A DNA stretch of 64,000 nucleotides, taken from positions 1,112,739 through 1,176,738 of the forward strand of contig WBMV01006429.1 of the NCBI GenBank assembly GCA_013396655.1, read 5' to 3'. This DNA comes from Campylorhamphus procurvoides. Taxonomy: Eukaryota > Chordata > Aves > Passeriformes > Dendrocolaptidae. Numbering within the stretch: the stretch's first letter is position 1; each line of letters starts with the position of its first letter. A program made the position numbers and the translations under genes. Shown here piece after piece: positions 38,003 to 64,000 of the stretch. The notes below the pieces were generated by a model. The model searched no databases. It was not told where the DNA came from and was given only the letters and a program-made list of their open reading frames with translations.

Positions 38003-41000
38003 TGTAATTTTACAGTGGCTTTAGTACTGTTTTACGATAAGATTTTTGGAAAGAAAAAAAAAACAAACAAAAGAAGCTGCAGAACCAGGCTTTAACTAGA
38101 ACTACAGAACTAGTTATTGACAGTTTTCCCTATGAAATTCTAGTTTCCTAAAGAGTTATCAGTCCAAAAAACCAAGGAAGCATGACTGCTGCCCATTAAA
38201 AAAAAAAAAAAGCCTAAAAACTTTCTAGTCATCCTAAAAACAAAGTCCAGCATCAGACAGAAGAACCACTGCATTGAGAGGAACATGTTCCTATTGCACA
38301 AGCATCGAGAATGAGATATGACAATCAAAGCCTAATTTCATAGGCAGAAGAGGCCACATGTATCTATATAATTAGACTTCAAAGCACATTTTTCTTCTGA
38401 AATTAGATACCATACTGTAACTAATATTAAGGCCATAAAATCAGAACAGGGTAACAAGGAATAGGGCTTGATGCTACCTTTTATGACATTTGGTAAACAC
38501 AAGGTGGGAAAGAGGACCAAAGCAACAAAGGATCCCAGGGGGAGTTAAACTTGAAGGCATTTCAAAAGAAATTCTCAAAGTACTAAGTTTTGGAGGGGGT
38601 TTATTTTGATTCAGTGGATAAAACTGGATTTCATAATAAATCACTCAATGAGCCTATTATACTCGTTAGTATTCTGACATACACTAAAGAATATATTCTC
38701 TAGAATTAACATTCTAATTTGTACAAAAACAGTTATTATTGACTTCTACTTGTTATTCCCTCTTTAAAATAGATGAAGATTTGTATAATCTTTATAAATT
38801 ATCTTAACAACCAGGTAAGGCTTCCCTGCACTGAGTTAACTGCACACAGGTATCTCTGGTTTGCTCTTAATTAGGCATCTTGATCACACTAAACTGCTAA
38901 AACCACCTGGGGAACCACAGCATGTGATTTAAAGAAAGGGATGGTTTGGTATTGCTGCCTGTTCTAATTGTGTTCATTTTCTGAGTGTATAAAACACCTG
39001 AAAGCAACAGCTCCAAAGAAGCAGTAGCTACCATAAAAGATTAAACATTTCACTTTAGGAAAATCTGGGAAGCTGATGAAGCTGAAAACGCACATTAGTC
39101 ATTTTATAAAGTTTGGCTTGCCATTAGTTAAGAAAATATAGGTATCAAAAACAGACAAATACACTGCTCACCATCTGTTACATTTTTCTTTTAAAAAATT
39201 AGCACCAATTTAAGCATCTGAATTCATAGAAAAGCTCGTGACACACTTGGGTTTTGAAAAACATTTTTTCCCCATTAGAAGACAAGACAAGAGCAAATGC
39301 TCAGGGGTACTGAGGAGCTCTGTGCTCAGAAACACACACCAAATACCCTTCGTGCCTTTTGCCCTTGCTTTTGTTATCCCAGGGAGCCATGGGAATGTTG
39401 AGCTCCAGCCTGGGAAACAAACACACAGGTACCTGCTGAAGGACAGCCCAGAAAACAGCAGGGCTTTGGTCAGGTCTTTTGGAGCAGGGACAGTGTCCTC
39501 GTGGGGTGGTCACAGAGCAGGTGTCCTGGCCTCACCACAGCACAGACAACCACTTTAGGATGCATAGCCAAAAGTTCAGAAAAAGGGGATTTTGTTTAAA
39601 AAGAGAATCGTAGCGCTCACAGCTGGCTGGCCTTGTGAGAGAACAGACATTGCTGTGTCTTTATGTCTTTTATCTAACAGATGGCCAGGTAGTCACACTG
39701 CTGATCAAGTCACCCAGTTACAGGGTGTTTCTCAATGATCTCCATGTGTTACATTTCAGCCCATAAAAACATTTTTGATTTCAAATCTCTGAAAACAGGT
39801 TTAAAGAAACATGCTGATCAAACCTACCAGAACAGCAAAGACTGCAACCAAAATTTGAACACATTAAACATGTCATTCCTTTTTACACCATACCCTGGTT
39901 GTATTTAGAAGAACCCTAAAGTGCTTCAAACCCAGCAATTAATAAAGTTGATTTCTTTTGTGCAAAACTGCAAGCACCCTTTCAAAAAATAAGCAGCAGC
40001 ATCAAGGAATAAATTTAAGCAGTTAAATGTATTTTCTCTACTGTGTTCTGAATTCTTGGACCAAAATGATTTGCCATGTTTTCACTAACAATTGCAGAAG
40101 AGTGTATTTTATTAGTTTCATTTGATACTGGACTTGTTATACAGATACTGTTTGAAATAGCGGACCCAGGTCAATTGATATCCACAAAGCAACACTGTGG
40201 GATTGAAATCCAACAACTGAAATATTAGCTACAAAAATAGTCATTTTATAGAACACAAACAGAAACAATGGTTATCTTTCCACTTTCCTCCAAAACTAAT
40301 AAGAGAAAAGATGGTTTACTTAAAACATTAGTTTAGCTCTAGACATTTTCAGCATGCAGGGCAGGCGAAAAAACAGAACTCATTTGATAATAAGTTGTGT
40401 AATAAGCTTTGAGAACATCACTATCACTCATGTAACAGACAAACTAAAAAACGCAAAATAATGAGACAGAACACACCTTTTCTGTCGTATTTCAACAAGT
40501 TAAAAAAATAGTCAAAAAAATAATCAAAGACACTCTGGAAAAGCAAAGAAATCATTAGATTCATCCATAGAAACTCAAGTCCAAATTCTGCATCGGGGTG
40601 CAGGAGTCCCTGGATCAAAAGCACTTTTGAGCAGGACTCACCCAATGCATCTCCCAGGCAAGAATTTGGTTCCCAGTATATGGCATCACCAGGTTTAGCA
40701 TCAAGCCCTGATAGAATCCACGTGACATATGTAGAATATACAGACAAAGGCTGGTCAGCATTTCCCACCCCACACTGTATTGCTGCAAGACCAAACCCTC
40801 ACCCCCAGCAGCATCGTGAGCATAAAGGTTTGTCTGCACTTCAACCTCTGAGCTCCCCACACCCAGCTGGAGGGGGCCCTTCTGACAACACAAGGGTCAC
40901 CCACCCAGCTCCTGGAGACTCCTTGTGTCAGCTGGAATTAAGTGTCTAAATCCTACTTTGTTCATAAAATGATAATTTTAAGGAAACCGACGTAGCATTT

Positions 41001-41770
41001 AAGGTCCTTCCTTTAAGAAAGAAAAATTAAACACATGGAATCACTTTTTCCCCCCTTTAATTAATTTTGAATAAACATGTATGCTCTGTTAGGACGTAAA
41101 AAAAGTCAAGAGCCCTCTGGTTCCTAACAGTTTGGGAAACTCACCAACCAACCAGTTCATGTCTAGCTAAGGCTGAGTTTTTCATTATTTTGACAAGAGA
41201 ATGCAAACCCTTACTGGAAACATTACAAAACTTCAAAGGCTGTTTGCAAACAGTACTTTCCAGCCCTTAGACCAGTTTAGTTTGTATGAGCCATGCAGAC
41301 AAAGCCTTAATTTTGACATTCATTTCTTGTCTTTTTCAATAAAAACCTACCCTTGTCATATCACAGTAGTTCCTCAAAGCACTTACAGGCTGCTTACCCA
41401 GATTGTAAAACACCAAGCTTCCCCTTCTAAGGTTTTTTTTGAGGAAAAATGATATGAGCACAGATGAAATGAACTGTTTAAAACATACTCCATTTCTGCA
41501 ATGCCATTCAGCTACTCAGTGTTCGTATATTTAACTTGTTTCTGGTAAAAACTCTGATTGATAGCCATAGATCCCTCTCTTTTTCAGGTGAGCAGTTAAG
41601 ATTACAGATTGTATCTAGGTCGACGACCACTTCTTTTAGTTGTATTTCATAAATTGTATTCTGCAGTAGTGTTAACACTATACAAAGTCTCTCAAAGGAA
41701 AGTAACATTCATGTTTACAAAACTGAGCAGTTTTCTCAATATATATGTATACACACACATATTCTTCATC

Positions 41771-41798
41771 TTTAAATACATATAAATATTTATAAATG
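41771..41798 (-). promoter_or_regulatory. MAPK9: AU-rich element cluster in MAPK9 3' UTR
   Basis: Read on the minus strand, three ATTTA pentamers fall within about 25 nt (TAAAT on the plus strand at 41773, 41783 and 41793). This resembles a class I/II AU-rich mRNA decay element. It is relevant only if the long 3' UTR is used. Confidence 0.3.
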
Positions 41799-42452
41799 CC
41801 AAAGTGCAAAAAGAAAAGGTCAATTGCATCACTTTACATACATGACTTTAGTATTAGGACTACAAGTGATTATATTGCACACCACACTCCCTAAGTTTTT
41901 AACCCCCTGCCAAGTTCCATTGCATTTTGCTTTCCATCACAGAGGATTCTCATGGCACTGAGAACCCTTTCCCAAGCATGGCACTGAATCTCCTCTGCAG
42001 TCAGGAGCACACAGATATGCACAGGAGCTCCTGCAGGGCATTCAGAGCCTCCACATGCCCCCTGGAATGGCCTGGGAACTGCAGCACACCCTGCATGGCT
42101 TTGTGGGAGTGGCAGCTGCAGATCAATGTGCATTTGCAATTTGGTTCTGAATTAAACTGCAATCAAAATCCACAATATTCACAGACACTTCAGGCATGCT
42201 CCACAGGTGTTCTGGAAAATTCTAAAGCTTTGATGTGTGCCATAGCAAGAAGACATTAAAAAAAATATGGGATGAGACAGCTTTTCCTACAACAAGATTT
42301 ACAAATAAATTCAGTTAATCTCAGAGTTCTTTGGGGTTATTTTGTTCCAGGAGTACATATTCAAGCCAACAGTATGTGCTAGGAGAAGGTCAGTTACCAG
42401 TTCAAATCATGGAGATAGGACAGTTGTGTTAAAAACATTAAAAGACAATTTG

Positions 42453-42530
42453 AATCACAGAATAATTTAGGTTGGAAGAGACCTGGAGGTCATCTGGTCC
42501 AACACTCTTGCTCTGAGCAGCCCAAGCCCA
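42453..42530 (-). mobile_element. CR1 LINE 3'-terminal fragment
   Basis: AATCACAGAATAATTTAGG, GTTGGAAGAGACCTGGAGG and TCATCTGGTCCAACACTC are the reverse complement of the CR1 3' end, so the element lies on the minus strand. Only about 80 bp remain. It is embedded in the putative MAPK9 3' UTR, in the same sense as MAPK9. Confidence 0.88.
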
Positions 42531-43977
42531 ACAGGAAAAATTCAACTCTGAATATCCAAACACATGAGGAAAAAGAAATAAATCTTTGTTAAGTCTTCTA
42601 AAGCTGTGACTTAAATGAATTCAGCACAGTGTAACTTCAGTTGAAAAATCTGTAGGTCTTGAAAAATACAATCCAGTAGATGACTTAAATAGTGAATCAC
42701 TCATGTTCACTGTGAACAGGTGTCTTCAGTAATTTTAACTTACACAAATAACAAGGACTAAAAAAAATATGCATAAGAACACAACTTGTACTCTTCTGCT
42801 ATATGGTAAATAGGTATTTTTAAATGTTTTTGCAGTGACAAAAATGCACTAAAAATATTTCACATATACTGTCAGTATCCAAAGATAAAATTAAGTTGTC
42901 CATAGGTTTAAAACCAAACAATAAGAAAAACCCCAAGCTCCAATATCCCACAATTCAATTCAGCAGAATTAAAAAAATTAGAGATTCCAGATGACTATTC
43001 TGGAAGTTAACATTAACTACTTTGTTGATTTTTATTTCTTTTAACCTTCTGGGACCTTATCCTTTTTGCTACAGCAAATTAAGCTATTAAAAAGAGGTAC
43101 AATTTAAATATAAAAGCAACATTTGCATAAGGAGAAAGTGCTGCTTTTCTAACTGTAAGGTCAGAAACAATGGCTAATTTTCTTTTACAAGAGAAATATG
43201 TCAGTAATGCAGTGGCTGTCTGGGTCAGAATATTTTAAAAATTCTATTTATATATTCAAGTCAAGAGTATCTGGATCAACAGCTAAATATAGTGCCTTTC
43301 AGAAAGTGGTGTTTTACCTCATCTTGTACATGTCCATCTCTCCTACAGCTCTACAGTTTAGTCACACACATGCACACATGAGACCCTGTAGGGGAATGTC
43401 ACACCTGGGCACTCAAAAGGGAACGGAACAAACTCACAAGTGTGGCATCAAGCAACTGAAGCCCAACTCTACTGCAAACACATTTACTAACTCAACAGAT
43501 TGTATCATCTGAGTCTGAAAACTGCACTGATAGTCTGAATTGAAACAGCAAATAACCTCCTCCTCTTCTCTGACACTGTATTTAGAAAATAGGTATTAAA
43601 TATGATTTCCTTCCCCAGTCTAAAGAGAGAGGTTTTCCTAAGGCGAGAATAGAGCTGAGCCCTCTTAACTACTTAATTTACAAGTGACTCAAGACTGCTG
43701 TATTTTTCTTTCTTTTCATTACTTGATAGATAGAGTGGACCATTTAAAAAAAATGGAAAATATTTATGCAGCTTTTCAGGCTGCAAGTCTCTCCAATTCA
43801 TCTCTCCTTTTATCAGAGTTTGCAGTGAACGAAGAGCATCACAGATATAATTTCCTTCTCTGTTTGTGTTTGTTTAAGGACCAGTATCACAAGCTAGAAA
43901 ATACAGAACATTTTAGCACACTCTCCTCTTCTGAACAGGCACTGCTTTACAGAAAAGTCACTCATCCTTCCTCCAGA

Positions 43978-43983
43978 TTTATT
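43978..43983 (-). terminator. MAPK9: Candidate proximal MAPK9 poly(A) signal
   Basis: AATAAA on the minus strand about 0.7 kb after the stop codon; use would give the shortest 3' UTR of the candidates and would exclude the CR1 and AU-rich segments. Confidence 0.25.
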
Positions 43984-44691
43984 TAAGCCACTCTATCTTC
44001 CATCCACATTAAAAAAGCTGAAAAATCATGAGACACATACTCATAGGTGAAATACAAAGTAAAGGCTATATTCTTTAAACTTCACATTTATCTCTTCAAC
44101 AAGAAGACAGCTGTTGGAAAGTGAAGATAGAAAGGGCTCAATAAAAAGAAAGTGCTATGTGGAAGAATAAGTGCCCTTTAAAGAAAGTATTGAGAGTGCT
44201 CACCTTGTGATCTCACACTTACATACAACACTCCAGTTAACAAAGCAAACTGCCACAGTCACACATTGAAACAAACTTCATAGAGATTATACATTCAAAA
44301 ACCTATTAATGAGCAATACTGTACTAAAATGTAAACAACCACTGTGTCACAGAAGCCTGCCAGTGGGGACTGGAGATTGATGAACCCACAGAAGAGGAGT
44401 TATTGGCTAAAAGCCTATTGTAACTGCTCACCTGAAATAGGCTGAAACAAAGAAAAGCCTACAGTAGTGTCTAAATTCAACTGGTTTGTTCTTTAGACAT
44501 TGATTTGCTTTCATTCTACAACATTAAGCAGGCAATTTCATAACAACTGAGTAAAAAAAAAAACCAGGCATTACTTTAGCAGAACATGCAGAACATGGAG
44601 TTTTTCTACTTGGTTCCATTAACTTACAAGCAATTCAGGCCCAATGGAAACAAGAGCTTTTTTCCCAAGTCAAGTCTGCAGTCACGGCTGA

Positions 44692-60943
<16,252 letters not shown>

Positions 60944-63900
60944 CTTAAAGAAAAAGAAAGGAAACAAATGTTCAATTTCTCACTGATTATAGGCAGACAA
61001 GATGGAAAATATATTATACATATTTTAATACATATGAATTTTTTAACAGAACACCATTAAACAAACATTCTTTCAGTTTCTTGTATTACCACTGCTAATG
61101 AAAAATACTTGCAGACAGACAGCAATTAGAGCCTTCACAGCTTTAAAGAAATCCATGTTTCTACTCCAATCCCTAAACCAAAAGGCAGTTAAGTAAACAA
61201 CTGCAAAAACAAACAAAACCACTCAAATCCAACAGCTCTCTACTCCTTGAAGGCTGCTCTGTAACTTAGAATTACTACCACGTGCTAGGACTATTAATTT
61301 CTGTATTACAGAAATAAAAAAATCAAAAATTACATTTTTCAAACACTGAGAACACAGATAAAAGTGACAGTAGAAATCCATGTAGCCCATGGACAGAAGG
61401 GAACAGCATCTTAATAAAAGACTTGATTAAAACTGCAAAACAAGTTTGAAACAAAACTGCCCCCCAAATCCCTGTGGGTGCTGCAGTTTCTCCAATATCC
61501 CTTTCAACTCAGTTCAGTAGGAAATTCCAAAGAGAACTCTTGCCTCCTCATGTCTGCCAGGCAACCCTTCCCTGATCCAGACCTCTCCCAACACATTCTC
61601 CCTCCCATCTCACACACACCATAACGCCCTGTGCTGTCAGTTTATCACCTCATATTGCTCCAGAATTATTTTGTGCTATAGTTTGGAAGAGGCTTTCCTG
61701 CCACAATAGAGAATGAGTTATATCCATCTGTCAGGAATGAATTAGAGGTAACTAATTACATCAGGGAGCACAGTAATGGACTAAACCTCTTTAGCTCTGA
61801 AGTGCTACAGTAACAAGAGCACAGCCAGCCAGTTTTCCTGGGCTTCCATCCCTCTTCCAAACCTTACAAGGAAATTACCTCAGTAATTACTGAAGAGGTC
61901 TCTAACAAATTCTCCCATTTTTAATGTCACATTCACTATCACAGATAGTGTCATTACAGCTCAGAGTGATTTGCACAGGCAAGAGTTCCTTGAAACAGGA
62001 AATGAGAGCAGCTCCCCTTCCCCTGGAACAGCTGTGTCCTGTGTGGTTTGGTTTAGCCACAGAAAGAGAAACTCGGCCCTCTCTCTTCACTGGCCCCACA
62101 GAATATTTGTGAGCCTATGCAAAACAGAAAAGCCTCAAGAGCAACTCAGATGTCCACCCTAGAAGGGCACAAAGCCACACAAATTTTGGTTGCTTCAAGA
62201 ATTAGAATTTGGACCTGCCTCTTCCTCGCTGCACGCAGGAGGGAGCAGCACCTTTTCCATGTTTTAAGCAGATGAACTCCAAGGAATCTGCAACAAAACC
62301 AGTGGAAGACCTACAAGTCCTAATAAAGACTGGGCTGGTAATAGTCTTAATTGATTCTCAAGAAATGTCTGGATTTCCTTCTGATTTCTCAAATCTATGC
62401 AGCATTTTAAGAAGCAGATATGAAACTGGGTCATCCCCAGCAGAAATTTAGACAGCCAGTTAGTTTGCTTGGTACTTTCCCTTAGTAGCTTAAGAAAAAA
62501 GCAAAGGAGAAAGGATCAGCTGAACGAAATTGTGAGCTACCACCTTTCTGCCTCTGTCACAGCAGTAACAGGGGAGGAGGAAGACAATTACATCTCCTGC
62601 ACAATAATTTCAGAAGCAGTCAGATGCAGTTCCAATCAGCTCACACTAACATGAGACCAAAGTGATGCCCTAAGAGGTGCTTTCAGCCTTTCCTAGTCCA
62701 TCCCAGGAAAAACATCACTCTTTTTTCCAACCCTTTTTACTACTTTAAAGCTCTGGACTCTGAGGTACCAAATTTTTTGACAAACAGTCCCTGAGCAGCC
62801 ATGGTATTTGCAGTAAATCTTCATTACTGGAAGAGAGGTACAGCTGGAAGGTCAAGATACTCCCTCTGAAAGGACTTACAGACAGAACCAAAAAAGCACA
62901 GATTTTGCATAAGCTGGGTATCAAGTTGCAGGTTATCAACCTGTTAGTTACACCAGAACTATCCTGTACCTCTTCAGGGGTTAATAAAACACTTTTCCAT
63001 AACAGACATTAAAAAAATATGGGAAAATGAAATTCTCCTGAACCAGAGAAATCTTCCCTTTAAGGATCCTTGTCTGCACAAAGCCACTTTTTAAAAATCA
63101 GAGAGACTTGGATAAGCTCTTGAGACAAGACCCAAAGAGAGAACTAGGCATCAGAACACCCAAATTTTACATATTCTGACACCCTTTGCAACTCACCCCT
63201 CCATAAGATGAGTCCTAATTTTTGCTTGGGCTGCAAGTTGCCCGGATACACCAGGACATATATCAGACATACACATTAGTGCAGAAATCCCCTCCTTCTC
63301 TCATTCACCCTTGCAACTTCAGATCCAGGTGTGCCTTTTTAAGGACCATCATCCAAGAGTGCTGGGGTTTATTCAAACCTTTACAGGAACATATATCAAC
63401 AGGTAGAAGTCCAGCTACAGCTGACAGTGGTTCACCTCCCACTCCTCTGCTCACAGCCCCTGAACAGCCCTTTGCAAACCCAAAGTGTAACGAGGCAGTC
63501 GCTGAGTAATGCCAAAGGATTACAGCACAGTGTAGAGGCTCCCTGTGGCTGTTCGCTCTTGGGAGAGCCGCCCTTCTTCCTTAAGAAACCCAAATTACCG
63601 CCGACCCAGCACAGACTTTACCTGTCGGGGCATCACTCGGTGTTACACACCCCCCTCAGCGCTCCCACAGCGCGACTGGGAAAGAGGGAACAACTTTAAA
63701 GGCGCGCCCGCTGCCAGTACTTCCACTGTTTATGTGCGAGCGGGAGCGCCTTCCCCACGGCCCTCCTCAAACTCCTGCCGAGGGGTCGGGGGCGCAGAGC
63801 CCCGGCTCGCCTCGGCCCAGCCCGGCCCCGGGGCCCGCCAGGCACGGAGGGACGGACAGGCGGCCAAAGGGAGGGAGGGCCCGGCCTGGCCCTGCTGCTG

Positions 63901-63978
63901 CCCCGCGTCCCCCCGGGCAGCGGGCCCGCCCCAGAGCAGGGCTGTGCTGGTCCCGTCCCGTCCCCATATCCCCCTCAC
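60944..63978. other. MAPK9: MAPK9 first intron (3,035 nt if the distal first exon is used)
   Basis: AT-rich on the left, passing into the CpG island from about 63.6 kb. A consensus donor CAG|GTAAAG on the minus strand at 63621-63620 suggests an alternative 5' exon ending at 63622. No coding signal. Confidence 0.7.
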
Positions 63979-64000
63979 CTGAGGGCCCGGCCCGGCCCGG
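63595..64000 (-). promoter_or_regulatory. MAPK9: CpG-island promoter and 5' UTR exon(s) of MAPK9
   Basis: A sharp rise in GC and CpG density begins near 63.6 kb and runs off the window edge. GC boxes such as GGGCGGG (minus strand near 63.92 kb) are present and no TATA box is seen. Two minus-strand donors occur: CTCAG|GTGAGG (exon ends 63979, continuing past 64000) and GACAG|GTAAAG (exon ends 63622). Both would join the acceptor at 60944 as non-coding first exons. An open frame on the plus strand here (63545-63982) is Ala/Arg/Pro-rich and is a GC artefact. Confidence 0.8.

Larger units (their letters stand above)
37985..44691 (-). other. MAPK9: Probable MAPK9 3' UTR and downstream flank
   Basis: Continuous AT-rich sequence after the MAPK9 stop codon, with no coding signal. 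Minus-strand AATAAA signals lie at 43978-43983, 43031-43036, 40108-40113, 38600-38605 and 37997-38002, so several UTR lengths from about 0.7 to 6.7 kb are possible. It contains a CR1 fragment and an AU-rich patch. Which signal is used cannot be decided from sequence. Confidence 0.45.

Noticed and set aside
63545..63982. 145-codon plus-strand frame at the right edge
   Set aside because: Lies in the MAPK9 CpG island and is Ala/Arg/Pro-rich; GC-rich DNA has few stop codons.

Overview
The window is vertebrate nuclear DNA, almost certainly from a bird. The evidence is CR1 LINE remnants typical of avian genomes, compact introns, T/G low-complexity tracts, and a protein-coding gene matching JNK2 (MAPK9) almost residue for residue. 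I cannot name the species from sequence alone. There is no prokaryotic-style operon, CRISPR array, phage or plasmid signal.

Right half (about 38-64 kb): the minus strand carries what appears to be the complete coding region of MAPK9 (JNK2). A CpG-island promoter lies at the right edge. There are ten constitutive coding exons plus one pair of mutually exclusive 72-nt exons, all with consensus splice sites and matching phases. The reading frame closes at 424 codons for the long (p54) form. A second splice acceptor 5 nt upstream gives a 382-codon short (p46) form. Both alternative splicing choices known in mammalian JNK2 can therefore be read directly from the DNA. The 3' UTR is AT-rich, may be up to 6.7 kb long, and contains a CR1 fragment and an AU-rich patch.

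Middle (about 34-37.6 kb): on the plus strand, convergent with MAPK9, lie the last two exons of a RhoGAP gene of the ARHGAP22/ARHGAP24 (FilGAP) family, recognised from its C-terminal coiled coil. From general knowledge, human MAPK8 and MAPK10 each sit tail-to-tail with ARHGAP22 and ARHGAP24, while human MAPK9 has no such partner. The arrangement here looks like the third member of that duplicated gene pair, surviving in this genome. This is the most interesting observation in the window. I could not find the PH and RhoGAP exons; they should lie to the left, probably beyond the window, or the gene may be a relic.

Left (1-34 kb): I see no convincing protein-coding exon. It is GC-moderate intronic or intergenic DNA with one clear and one degraded CR1 fragment. 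It also has a CpG-enriched patch near 30 kb with a CTCF-like motif, and several AT-rich or CpG-retaining stretches that look like conserved enhancers. One of these has two ATCGAT sites, an octamer and an AP-1 site within about 75 bp.

All coordinates were read by eye. CpG counts and repeat assignments are approximate.
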